A DNA stretch of 10,634 nucleotides from Victivallales bacterium (GTDB taxonomy: Bacteria; Verrucomicrobiota; Lentisphaeria; Oligosphaerales; Oligosphaeraceae). Of the stretch, positions 1 through 5,397 are shown piece by piece; position 1 is the first letter of the stretch, and each line of letters begins with the position of its first letter. Made by a program: the position numbers and the translations under genes. The stretch covers positions 1-10,634 of the forward strand of contig JAFYGL010000592.1 of NCBI GenBank assembly GCA_017543165.1, in the 5' to 3' direction. Under the pieces are notes generated by a model. The model was not told the origin of the DNA, made no database searches, and was given only the letters and a program-made list of their open reading frames with translations.

Positions 1-150
1 AATAGCAACAACATCGTGCCGAGGCACAATGCCGATATTACGTTGTGCTGCGCACGCCGCCGCTGTTTCTCCATACGCACCTGGCGTGACGGCGAGGACG
101 CCGCCGCTACTACGGACTATCGCAAGGCGCACAACTGGCGAAGAACTCAC
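1..150 (-). CDS. Possible 5' end of an unrecognised gene, cut by the window edge
   Basis: Reading the minus strand from 150, a GTG start opens a frame that stays free of stops for all 50 codons to the window edge. A TAA lies immediately upstream in frame, so GTG is the only early start. A GGAG sits at 163-160, nine bases before it. The peptide begins VSSSPVVRLAIVRSSGG and includes GAYGETAAACAAQ; I do not recognise the family. It lies just past the rplQ terminator on the same strand, so it would be an independent downstream gene. Fifty open codons alone are weak evidence, and nothing shows a promoter clearly between 214 and 160. Confidence 0.3.
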   Translation of the reverse strand, partial: MSSSPVVRLAIVRSSGGVLAVTPGAYGETAAACAAQRNIGIVPRHDVVAI

Positions 151-214
151 TTAAGAAAACTCCACTCATGGGGAACATGCACCCTGACGTTATGCGGTCT
201 TTTGTGTCGCCCAC

Positions 215-248
215 AAAAAAAGAGGCGGCGGAAAAACTCCGCCGCCTC
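215..248 (-). terminator. Rho-independent terminator of the rplQ cluster
   Basis: Perfect 11-bp arms at 222-232 and 238-248 (GAGGCGGCGGA on the plus strand) enclose a 5-nt loop. On the minus strand the stem is followed directly by seven U residues (221-215). It starts 22 nt after the rplQ stop codon and closes the minus-strand operon. Confidence 0.92.
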
Positions 249-270
249 GGTGTGTGGGATTTGCTATGAA

Positions 271-711
271 TTAGGCTTCTGCTTTAGGAGCCTCTTCAGC
301 CTTTGGAGCCTCTTCGGCCTTTGGTGCCTCTGCTGCGCGGGCCGCCACGATTTCGTCTGATTCAACGAACTCGAGGATTGCCATTTCAGCTGCATCGCCC
401 CTGCGGGGACCCAGCTTCATGATGCGGGTGTAGCCGCCAGCGCGGTTCTTGAACTGCGGTGCAACTTCGTCAAACAACTTCTTCACCTTGTCCTTCTGGT
501 GCAGTTTGGCAACTGCCAGGCGGCGTGTGTGGAGAGTGCCTTCCTTGCCGAACGTGACCATCTTGTCTGCCAGACGGCGGATTTCCTTGGCCTTCACCAA
601 GGTGGTGGTAATGCGGCCGTGCTCGATAAGGCTGCATACTGCGTTTGCCAGCATTGCTTTGCGGTGTGCAGTAGTGCGACCGACCTTAAATGTGTGCTTG
701 CGATGTCTCAT
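271..711 (-). CDS. rplQ: 50S ribosomal protein L17
   Basis: Large-subunit protein lying near the peptide exit tunnel. The 146-residue product starts MRHRKHTFKVGRTTAHRKAM, the L17 N-terminal signature, and has the core motifs TTLVKAKEIRRLADKM (36-51) and GGYTRIMKLGPRRGDAAEMA (92-111). The conserved core ends near residue 117. After it comes an Ala/Glu/Lys/Pro-rich tail with three EAPKA(E) hexads (128-145), giving a protein longer than the usual roughly 120 residues. It is the last gene of the cluster, eight bases after the rpoA stop, with its ribosome binding purines (AGAGGA) overlapping the end of rpoA. That suggests translational coupling. The intrinsic terminator follows directly. The rpoA-rplQ order is the standard bacterial one. 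Confidence 0.97.
   Translation of the reverse strand: MRHRKHTFKVGRTTAHRKAMLANAVCSLIEHGRITTTLVKAKEIRRLADKMVTFGKEGTLHTRRLAVAKLHQKDKVKKLFDEVAPQFKNRAGGYTRIMKLGPRRGDAAEMAILEFVESDEIVAARAAEAPKAEEAPKAEEAPKAEA
277..330 (-). repeat. Three 18-bp in-frame repeats in the rplQ tail
   Basis: Units at 277-294, 295-312 and 313-330 each encode a Glu-Glu/Ala-Ala-Pro-Lys-Ala hexad. The units differ only at a few positions, mostly synonymous. They form the flexible C-terminal tail of L17, outside its conserved fold. Confidence 0.9.
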
Positions 712-719
712 CTCTTATC

Positions 720-1760
720 TTATTCCTCTGTTTTCTGGGATTGCTGCTTCTCTTCAAGGCGGCGGTTCAGCTCGTCCTTCACGCTGTCAGGCAGGTTCAT
801 CTCCAGGGAGAGCCCCATGTCGTTCAGCTTCTGCTTGATTTCAAGCAGGGACTTGCGCCCGAAGTTGCGGTACTTCAGCATCTGATGCTCTGACTTCTCC
901 ACCAGTTCACCCAGGTACTGGATGTTGGCGGAATTAAGGCAATTGACTGCGCGGACTGACAGCTCCAGCTCGGAAACGTCTGTCACCAGCCTGTCAACCA
1001 GCGCCTTCTCATCATCGTTCAAGCCAGCTGAAGGCGGAAGCATCTCGTTCTTGCTGCGGGAATTCTCATCAATCACAAACTCTGCAAACAAGTCGCGGAG
1101 AATGGCGGCTGACTTGGTCAGGGCCTCCAATGGGAGAATCCTGCAGTCAGTCTTGATTTCCATTTCCAGCTTGTCATAGTCGGTGTGCTGGCCGACACGC
1201 GCGGGCTGCACGTAGTAGTGCACCGATTCCACAGGGCTGAAGAGACTGTCCACTGGGATAGTTCCAAGCGGCTGGTCTTCCTTCTTGTTGTCCTCGGACT
1301 TGCGGAAGCCGCGTCCCCTGTCGATGTTCATTTCGATGTGGAACGGCCTGTCTATGTCCAAAGTGCAGATGAGCTGGTCCTTGTTGAGGACTTCCACCAC
1401 GGGGTCTTCAACGATGCATGCCGCCGTGACTGGCCCCTTCCTGTCTGCCTTCAGTTCTATTGTGCGAGGGAGTTGCCCTACGCAGTTGAACTTGAGTTTC
1501 TTGATGTTGAGCACAATGTCCATCACATCTTCCACCACGCCCTTGATGCTGGTGAATTCGTGCTGGACATCGTCAATTTTGATACTGGTTACGGCGACGC
1601 CTTCCATTGAAGAGAGGAGAACGCGGCGCAGTGCGTTGCCGATTGTGTGCCCGTAGCCGTTTTCCCAGGGCCCTGCCTCCAATCGAACGTAGCTGTCGGT
1701 CTGAGTCTGTGCATCTGCCTTGATTTCCACGGGACTTTCAACCCCTTCTTTGCCTATCAT
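720..1760 (-). CDS. rpoA: DNA-directed RNA polymerase subunit alpha
   Basis: Assembles as a dimer to nucleate RNA polymerase and contacts promoter DNA and activators. The 346-residue product has the N-terminal assembly domain (about 22-240), with NGYGHTIGNALRRVLLSSMEG (34-54) and KGVVEDVMDIVLNIK (73-87). A linker near 240-255 leads to the C-terminal domain (about 256-325). There LSVRAVNCLNSANIQYLG holds R270, N273 and C274, and NFGRKSLLEIK holds G301, K303 and S304, aligning with E. coli R265, N268, C269, G296, K298 and S299, so the UP-element binding face is kept. A short charged, Gln-rich tail follows. The start is fixed by AGGAGG six bases upstream. rpsD, usually just upstream, is absent. 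Confidence 0.98.
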   Translation of the reverse strand: MIGKEGVESPVEIKADAQTQTDSYVRLEAGPWENGYGHTIGNALRRVLLSSMEGVAVTSIKIDDVQHEFTSIKGVVEDVMDIVLNIKKLKFNCVGQLPRTIELKADRKGPVTAACIVEDPVVEVLNKDQLICTLDIDRPFHIEMNIDRGRGFRKSEDNKKEDQPLGTIPVDSLFSPVESVHYYVQPARVGQHTDYDKLEMEIKTDCRILPLEALTKSAAILRDLFAEFVIDENSRSKNEMLPPSAGLNDDEKALVDRLVTDVSELELSVRAVNCLNSANIQYLGELVEKSEHQMLKYRNFGRKSLLEIKQKLNDMGLSLEMNLPDSVKDELNRRLEEKQQSQKTEE

Positions 1761-1766
1761 TTATTA

Positions 1767-1772
1767 CCTCCT
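1767..1772 (-). promoter_or_regulatory. Consensus Shine-Dalgarno of rpoA
   Basis: AGGAGG on the minus strand, six bases before the rpoA ATG. It is the strongest ribosome binding site in this cluster and fixes the rpoA start. Confidence 0.85.
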
Positions 1773-1791
1773 GGAATGCTTTGAAGTCTTT

Positions 1792-1840
1792 TTGCAAAAA
1801 TGTATTAATTGCATTTGCAACGGTGCCATATTGTGGCATC
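1792..1840 (-). other. Structured rpsK-rpoA spacer with two inverted repeats
   Basis: The 86-nt gap 1761-1846 lies where many bacteria carry rpsD. It holds TTGCAAA/TTTGCAA arms (1792-1798 and 1814-1820, 15-nt spacer). It also holds a smaller hairpin with arms 1824-1828 and 1834-1838 (TGCCA/TGGCA in the transcript, 5-nt loop). Neither is followed by a U-run on the minus strand, so they are not classic terminators. A role in RNA processing or translational feedback is possible but not shown. Confidence 0.45.
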
Positions 1841-1846
1841 GCTTAA

Positions 1847-2284
1847 TTAGACTCTACGGCGCTTGGGGGGACGGCAACCATTGTGGGGCAGTGGTGTCAC
1901 GTCTTTGAGCAGTGTGATTTCAAGGCCTGCGGCGGCAATGCCGCGGACTGCGCTTTCGCGTCCTGCGCCAGGCCCCTTGATGCGGACTTCGACTTCGCGG
2001 AGGCCGTATGTGGCCATTGCCTTCTTGGCTGCGTCAGTCGCTATGAGCTGTGCAACGTATGCGGTGCTTTTACGTGAGCCCTTGTAGCCCAGTTTGCCGC
2101 CTGTTGACCAGCTGAGGATGTTGCCATTCTGATCAGAGATGGCCACGCGTGTGTTGTTGAATGTGGAGTCCACGTGGACGATGCCTGAGAGGACCTGGCG
2201 GCCTCCCTTGCCCTTGCGCTTCGTCACCTCAACGGCCGGGGTTTCTGCCTCGGTGTTCTTGATATCGGTTGCTTCTTCTGCCAT
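1847..2284 (-). CDS. rpsK: 30S ribosomal protein S11
   Basis: Small-subunit platform protein near the mRNA exit and Shine-Dalgarno region. The 145-residue product shows [18 protein letters not shown] (34-51), [14 protein letters not shown] (67-80), [16 protein letters not shown] (100-115) and the C-terminal signature [18 protein letters not shown] (128-145). An acidic N-terminal extension of about 16 residues ([16 protein letters not shown]) precedes the usual basic start, so the protein is longer than the common 125-130 residues. GGAG sits five bases before the ATG. It follows rpsM by 72 nt and precedes rpoA directly, without rpsD. Confidence 0.98.
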   Translation of the reverse strand: MAEEATDIKNTEAETPAVEVTKRKGKGGRQVLSGIVHVDSTFNNTRVAISDQNGNILSWSTGGKLGYKGSRKSTAYVAQLIATDAAKKAMATYGLREVEVRIKGPGAGRESAVRGIAAAGLEITLLKDVTPLPHNGCRPPKRRRV

Positions 2285-2356
2285 TTTTACTCCAAATCTC
2301 CCTTTTGTGGGTGGTGTGATGTTTTTGTTTGAACTAATCTGCTGGCTCTATGCGGG

Positions 2357-2758
2357 TTACTTGCCTGCGTTTGCCTGCTTACGTTCGGACCTGTCGCGGA
2401 TTGCGCCGACTGTCTTCTTGGAGCCCTTGCGGGTACGTGCATTTGTCTTTGTACGCTGTCCATGGCAGGGCAGGTTGCGCTTGTGGCGGACTCCCCTGTA
2501 GCAAGAGATGGCAGTGAGGCGACGAATGTTCTGTGCGACTTGTCTTCTCAAGTCACCTTCCACCAGGAAGTGGTCTTGAAGGATCTGGAGAATGGCGGTG
2601 ATGTTGGCGTCTGTGAGGCTTCCCGCTGGCGTCATTGGGTCGATCTTGGCCATTTCGCAGATTTTGTCGGCAGTGGACGGGCCAATGCCGTAGAGATACG
2701 TTAACGAAATGTTGGTGTGTTTGTTGTTTGGAATGTCAATACCGAGAATCTTTGGCAT
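2357..2758 (-). CDS. rpsM: 30S ribosomal protein S13
   Basis: Head protein of the small subunit that forms intersubunit bridges with L5 and L31 and contacts P-site tRNA. The 133-residue product starts MPKILGIDIPNNKH, has the helix-hairpin-helix-like YGIGPSTADKIC (23-34) and the basic C-terminal tail RGVRHKRNLPCHGQRTKTN (88-106) followed by ARTRKG. The tail reads LPCHGQ where LPVRGQ is usual, a mild variation. The last 20 residues are charged and low in complexity. A 93-nt leader separates it from rpmJ and contains a small GC hairpin. AGGA lies nine bases before the ATG. Confidence 0.98.
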   Translation of the reverse strand: MPKILGIDIPNNKHTNISLTYLYGIGPSTADKICEMAKIDPMTPAGSLTDANITAILQILQDHFLVEGDLRRQVAQNIRRLTAISCYRGVRHKRNLPCHGQRTKTNARTRKGSKKTVGAIRDRSERKQANAGK

Positions 2759-2782
2759 TTTATTGGTTCCTGACTTTGGATT

Positions 2783-2796
2783 GCGGCCAAGGCCGC
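2783..2796 (-). other. GC hairpin in the rpsM leader
   Basis: In the minus-strand transcript GCGGC-CUUG-GCCGC forms a compact five-bp stem with a CUUG loop, 24 nt upstream of the rpsM start. No U-run follows on the minus strand, so it is not a terminator in that direction. S4 or another ribosomal protein binding an rpsM leader is known in E. coli; whether this hairpin serves such a role is speculation. Confidence 0.35.
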
Positions 2797-2851
2797 GCTC
2801 TTTGTTTTTTTCCGTTGAATTTGCCCTAAATCCAGAATGTCCGCAAAATCA

Positions 2852-2965
2852 TCAGCCCTGGCGCTGCTTGTGGCGCTTGTTCTTGCAGATTACACGGAGA
2901 ACTCCTGCGCGCTTGACAATGCGGCAGTTGTTGCACATTCTTTTCACTGATGCTCTGACTTTCAT
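2852..2965 (-). CDS. rpmJ: 50S ribosomal protein L36 (zinc-binding form)
   Basis: Small zinc-ribbon protein of the large subunit that stabilises 23S rRNA near the L7/L12 stalk base. The 37-residue product reads [20 protein letters not shown] and then [17 protein letters not shown]. It has the full zinc set C11-X2-C14-X12-C27-X4-H32, so this is the C+ form rather than the Cys-less paralogue. The length is exactly typical. AAGG lies five bases before the ATG. It precedes rpsM in the usual order, but a 320-nt gap separates it from infA. Confidence 0.97.
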   Translation of the reverse strand: MKVRASVKRMCNNCRIVKRAGVLRVICKNKRHKQRQG

Positions 2966-3285
2966 GTTTTCCTTCCCATTTTGAATTGGATAAGAGACAC
3001 GTTTTACCTGGCTTCCGTGGTGGAGGCCTGGCTTCGACCTTTCCTTGGGCTGCCATGTTCGGTTATGATGGCGTCGCCCTTGTCCAGGGTATCAAAATAC
3101 AGGTTTCAAGGTGGTGGCGCACCAGTGGGGCATTGCCAGGAAAGCGCATTCCGAATCGCTTCGTAAACGCCTTGTTCACGGCAGATGACCTTGATTGAAA
3201 CAAGTAAAATGAGCCGATAATTTAACAGGCTTGTTTGTTTTTGCAATGCCCATGCCTGCAAATTGGCATTGTCCAGCGCAAAAAA
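2966..3285 (-). other. 320-nt infA-rpmJ gap with no recognised gene
   Basis: These two genes are often close, so this gap is unusually long. It contains tandem hairpins next to infA, a weak promoter candidate (3219-3246) and the rpmJ ribosome binding site. The infA reading frame continues open for 59 codons past its TAG stop to a TGA at 3108-3106, then another 33 codons to a TAA at 3006-3004; part reads [19 protein letters not shown] recognise no family. Frames on the plus strand and in another minus frame are also open here, so chance is a fair explanation. No tRNA, SRP RNA or RNase P fold fits. Confidence 0.5.
3219..3246 (-). promoter_or_regulatory. Weak sigma70-like promoter candidate for rpmJ-rpsM-rpsK-rpoA-rplQ
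   Basis: On the minus strand TTGCAA (3246-3241) and TAAATT (3224-3219) are separated by 16 bases, each matching four of six consensus positions. The position, early in the long infA-rpmJ gap, is where an internal promoter would help, but the match is weak. Confidence 0.25.
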
Positions 3286-3295
3286 CTAGCGCTGG
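3244..3295 (-). other. Tandem hairpins at the 3' end of infA
   Basis: Hairpin 1 has perfect 7-bp arms CCAGCGC/GCGCTGG (3295-3289 and 3279-3273), and its 9-nt loop contains the infA TAG stop and six U residues. Hairpin 2 begins one base later, with perfect arms CAATGCC/GGCATTG (3271-3265 and 3250-3244). Both lack a U-run after the stem, so they are better explained as an RNA stabiliser, processing site or partial terminator than as a strong intrinsic terminator. Confidence 0.55.
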
Positions 3296-3510
3296 CGGTA
3301 GTTTATGCGGCCTCTGGTGAGGTCGTATGCGGATATTTCCACGGATACCTTGTCCCCAGGGAGGACGCGGATGTTGTGTGTGCGCATCTTTCCGCAGATG
3401 TATGCGCGTATGACGTGGCCGTTTTCGAGTTCCACATTGAACTCGGTACCTGGCAGCAGTTCCTTGACTACGCCTTGAAGGGTTATAGTGTCTTTTGATT
3501 GTTTAGGCAC
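3286..3510 (-). CDS. infA: Translation initiation factor IF-1
   Basis: Binds the 30S A site and cooperates with IF-2 and IF-3 in initiation. The 74-residue product is a single S1/OB-fold domain: [20 protein letters not shown] (11-30), [13 protein letters not shown] (31-43), [19 protein letters not shown] (46-64) and [10 protein letters not shown] (65-74). Length and ends match the family (about 72). The start is GTG at 3510, supported by GGAGG seven bases upstream and by alignment with the usual MAKED-type N terminus. The gene starts 28 nt inside the end of map, in a different frame, so translation is probably coupled. Confidence 0.97.
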   Translation of the reverse strand: MPKQSKDTITLQGVVKELLPGTEFNVELENGHVIRAYICGKMRTHNIRVLPGDKVSVEISAYDLTRGRINYRQR

Positions 3511-4268
3511 GTAAGTACCTCCGCTTGGTTTTTGGTTATGAGTATCTGGTTTTCGAAATGAGCAGATAGTGAGCCGTCGGCCGTGCGAACAGTCCAGCCG
3601 TCTTTCTTGTCGAAGGTGATTTTCCAGGTTCCTGCGTTGACCATCGGTTCAATGCAGATAACCATTCCAGCCACCAGTTTTGGGGATTTGCCGTGTATGT
3701 AGTAGTTTGGCACTTCTGGAGCCTCGTGCATGTTGCGCCCGCAGCCATGCCCCACCATGTCCCGTACTACGCCGAAGCCTGCGGCCTCTGCAACTTCCTG
3801 CACCGCGCGTCCAATGTCGCTGACGCAATTGCCTTCCACGGCGGCGGCGATGCCTGCCTTCAAGGAGGCCTCTGTGACCTCAAGCAGCCTGCCCGCCAGT
3901 GGATTTGGCACGAAGCCCGCGCAGACGGTTCTGGCGTTGTCCCCCACATATCCGTCCACTGTCACGCCCACGTCCAGGCTCACCACGTCACCTGGCTGGA
4001 CGATTCTGTCCTTGCGGCCTATGCCATGAACCACCTCGTTGTTAAGCGAGATGCAGATGTGGCCAGGGTAGCCGTGGTAGTTGAGGAAGGCGCTTTTGCC
4101 GCCAGTGTCCTTTATGAACTCGGCTGCCAGCATGTCCAGGTCCGCCGTCGTCATGCCAGGCGTGACCGCCTTGCAAATCCTGTCCAGCACTTCTGCGGAG
4201 GCGTGTGCCGCCTTGCGAATGCCTTCAAGGGCCTTGCCTTCGTACAAATGTATGGTGTCCCGTCCCAT
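3483..4268 (-). CDS. map: Methionine aminopeptidase, type I
   Basis: Cytosolic metalloprotease that removes the initiator Met from new proteins. The 261-residue product shows the pita-bread fold motifs: [21 protein letters not shown] (63-83), with H81 as substrate-binding His, then metal ligands D99 (SLDVG), D110 (GDNART), H174 (VGHGCG), E207 (CIEPM) and E239 (HFENQ), plus H181. All active-site residues are present. There is no N-terminal zinc or SH3-binding extension, so it resembles the plain bacterial type Ia enzyme. The start is 19 nt after the adk stop with only a weak GACGGG-like purine stretch upstream. Its 3' end overlaps infA by 28 nt. Confidence 0.97.
   Translation of the reverse strand: MGRDTIHLYEGKALEGIRKAAHASAEVLDRICKAVTPGMTTADLDMLAAEFIKDTGGKSAFLNYHGYPGHICISLNNEVVHGIGRKDRIVQPGDVVSLDVGVTVDGYVGDNARTVCAGFVPNPLAGRLLEVTEASLKAGIAAAVEGNCVSDIGRAVQEVAEAAGFGVVRDMVGHGCGRNMHEAPEVPNYYIHGKSPKLVAGMVICIEPMVNAGTWKITFDKKDGWTVRTADGSLSAHFENQILITKNQAEVLTCLNNQKTL
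3518..3522 (-). promoter_or_regulatory. Shine-Dalgarno deciding the infA GTG start
   Basis: GGAGG on the minus strand lies inside the map coding end, seven bases before the GTG at 3510-3508. It supports a non-ATG start for infA. Confidence 0.75.
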
Positions 4269-4291
4269 TCAGCCCGTCACGTCCCGTTCAG
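4261..4291. repeat. 12-bp direct repeat at the adk-map junction
   Basis: CGTCCCATTCAG (4261-4272) and CGTCCCGTTCAG (4280-4291) differ at one base. The left copy includes the map start codon and the right copy the adk stop codon (minus strand). It looks like a small tandem duplication that created the 19-nt junction. Confidence 0.6.
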
Positions 4292-4950
4292 ATGCCCAGC
4301 ACCTTTGCCATGTCCGCGTAGTTGTCCTCAGGTGAGCGGTCTGTGCTGACCGTGCGCTTGAGCTGTCCCTTGGCCTCGTAGTATGCCACCAGGGGCGCTG
4401 TCTGCTCCTCATAGACCTTGAGGCGGTTGGTGGCGGTTTCCACGCTGTCGTCGCTGCGCTGGTAGAGTTTTGCGCCGCACTTGTCGCAGATGCCTTCCAC
4501 CTTTGGCTTTTGTGAAATCACGTTGTAGATTGCCCCGCAGTCCTTGTTTGAGCACATGCGGCGGCTGGTGAGCCGTCCCATGAGCATTTTTGCGTCCGCC
4601 TCGATGAGGACCACTGCCGCCATGGTGTCATTTCCGTCCTTGAGTATCTTGTCCAGCATGTCGGCCTGTGGCACGGTGCGCGGGAACCCGTCCAGCAGGC
4701 ATCCATGTTCCTTGATGTCTGCCTTTGCGATTCTGTTCTTCACCAGTTCCGCCACGATTTCGTCCGAGACCAGTGCGCCGCTGGCGATTACGTCCTTGAC
4801 CTTTGCGCCAAGTGCTGTGCCGGCAGCCATTTCATCCCTGAGCAGTTGTCCTGTGGAGACGTGGACGACGCCAGTTCTTTCGCAGAATATGTCCCCCATC
4901 GTGCCTTTTCCCGCCCCTGGAGGTCCTATGAAAATGTATATGTTGGCCAT
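4288..4950 (-). CDS. adk: Adenylate kinase (zinc-LID type)
   Basis: Interconverts ATP + AMP and 2 ADP in the cytosol. The 220-residue product has the P-loop GPPGAGKGT (9-17), the AMP-site region STGQLLRDEM (32-41) and DGFPRT (87-92). The long-form LID spans about 126-168, with C133, C138, C155 and C158 as a probable structural zinc site; the first pair is spaced CX4C rather than the common CX2C. ETATNRLKVYEEQTAPLVAYY (171-191) is the conserved C-terminal segment. It sits twelve bases after rpoZ. secY, the usual upstream neighbour of adk, is absent. Confidence 0.97.
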   Translation of the reverse strand: MANIYIFIGPPGAGKGTMGDIFCERTGVVHVSTGQLLRDEMAAGTALGAKVKDVIASGALVSDEIVAELVKNRIAKADIKEHGCLLDGFPRTVPQADMLDKILKDGNDTMAAVVLIEADAKMLMGRLTSRRMCSNKDCGAIYNVISQKPKVEGICDKCGAKLYQRSDDSVETATNRLKVYEEQTAPLVAYYEAKGQLKRTVSTDRSPEDNYADMAKVLGI

Positions 4951-4962
4951 GGCTTGAACCTT

Positions 4963-5172
4963 TTAGTTGTCTTTTCCCTGTGTTATTATGACTTTGCCTT
5001 CGGCGACTTCCAGCAGTGCTATGTCCAGCCAGTCCATTGGCTCGTTAGTCTGCGGGTGCACCAGTTGTTTTGCTCCTTTTGCAAGCTGCTCGGCCCTGCG
5101 TGAGACGCCGTTGATGAAAAGGCGCACGTCCTTGACTTGAGCCCTTGCCCTGGCAAGATATTCTTCGTTCAT
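4963..5172 (-). CDS. rpoZ: DNA-directed RNA polymerase subunit omega
   Basis: Small chaperone-like subunit that binds the beta' C terminus and aids core assembly. The 69-residue product carries VRLFINGVSRRAEQLAKGAK (16-35), matching the omega pattern of an Arg-initiated helix followed by (S/A)RRAxQL and Gly-Ala, then LDIALLEVAEGKVII (49-63), matching the conserved Ala-Leu-x-Glu-(I/V)-x-Glu-Gly-Lys motif. Length is within the family range. GGGAG lies nine bases before the ATG, and a strong promoter lies 45-80 nt upstream. Being first gene of an adk/alpha-operon cluster is unusual, since rpoZ more often sits with gmk or spoT. The call rests on motif pattern in a short protein. Confidence 0.78.
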   Translation of the reverse strand: MNEEYLARARAQVKDVRLFINGVSRRAEQLAKGAKQLVHPQTNEPMDWLDIALLEVAEGKVIITQGKDN

Positions 5173-5223
5173 TTAATTTCACTCCCAAGTATTAATGATA
5201 CCATTTGAAAACAAAATTGCCGA

Positions 5224-5251
5224 AATATAACGCGATATACGCTTTTGTCAA
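5224..5251 (-). promoter_or_regulatory. Sigma70-type promoter of the rpoZ-adk-map-infA cluster
   Basis: On the minus strand a perfect TTGACA (5251-5246) and TATATT (5229-5224, five of six) are separated by 16 bases. Transcription would start near 5217, giving a leader of about 45 nt before the rpoZ ATG. This is the best promoter match in the window. Confidence 0.75.
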
Positions 5252-5277
5252 TCGCCAAAATGCAATTTTCCTGACAA

Positions 5278-5295
5278 AAATGTGCAGGCACATTT
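5278..5295. promoter_or_regulatory. Perfect 8-bp inverted repeat, operator-like, between divergent promoters
   Basis: AAATGTGC (5278-5285) and GCACATTT (5288-5295) are exact reverse complements separated by AG. The site lies upstream of the rpoZ -35 box and just upstream of the ptsN -35 candidate. Such symmetry fits a dimeric regulator, but it could equally be a small RNA hairpin or chance; no regulator gene is in view. Confidence 0.45.
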
Positions 5296-5306
5296 GAGTT
5301 GGCGGT

Positions 5307-5334
5307 TTGTTTTTGGATGAATGCATAGTATAGT
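5307..5334 (+). promoter_or_regulatory. Candidate promoter of ptsN and the V-ATPase operon
   Basis: TATAGT (5329-5334, five of six matches) is preceded, with a 16-base spacer, by TTGTTT (5307-5312, three of six). A start near 5341 would give a leader of about 55-60 nt before the ptsN ATG. The -10 box is good and the -35 box is poor, so an activator may be needed. Confidence 0.4.
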
Positions 5335-5347
5335 ATGGGCAATCTTA

Positions 5348-5363
5348 GGATGTTTCAACATCC
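5348..5363 (+). other. Small hairpin in the ptsN leader
   Basis: GGATGTT (5348-5354) and AACATCC (5357-5363) pair as a short stem in the predicted leader, 34 nt before the ptsN start. It may affect leader stability; no ligand-binding riboswitch architecture is visible. Confidence 0.35.
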
Positions 5364-5386
5364 ACGTTATACAATAAAAATTATTC

Positions 5387-5390
5387 AGGT
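5387..5390 (+). promoter_or_regulatory. Ribosome binding site deciding the ptsN start
   Basis: AGGT, seven bases before ATG 5398. The alternative upstream ATG at 5335 has no purine-rich site, and starting at 5398 gives the normal EIIA length. Confidence 0.55.
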
Positions 5391-5397
5391 GCAAGCC

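Noticed and set aside
16..360. 114-codon plus-strand frame at the left edge
   Set aside because: It runs through the rplQ terminator and into the opposite strand of rplQ, with a Cys/Arg-rich product of no recognisable family.
2783..2815. GC stem followed by a T-run on the plus strand, resembling a plus-strand terminator
   Set aside because: No plus-strand gene or promoter leads into it; the region is the leader of minus-strand rpsM, where no U-run follows the stem.
3001..3060. Segment resembling SRP RNA or RNase P conserved bases (AGGAAAGGTCGAAGCC on the minus strand)
   Set aside because: The match is short and imperfect, and the surrounding pairing and other conserved blocks of either RNA are missing.
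3106..3108. In-frame TGA in the infA-rpmJ gap read as selenocysteine
   Set aside because: No start codon with a ribosome binding site, no recognised selenoprotein family, no clear SECIS stem; TGA is used as a stop in rpmJ and elsewhere here.
3091..3125. T-loop-like GGTTTCAAGG with a downstream ACCA, tRNA-like
   Set aside because: No complementary acceptor, T or anticodon stems can be formed around it.
2986..3198. 70-codon plus-strand frame with a TTG start in the infA-rpmJ gap
   Set aside because: No ribosome binding site, no recognisable protein, wrong strand for the operon; open frames occur on both strands here.
5335..5397. Longer ptsN starting at ATG 5335
   Set aside because: No SD, the start abuts the candidate -10 box, and the extra residues (GNLRMFQHPRYTIKII) are not part of the EIIA domain.
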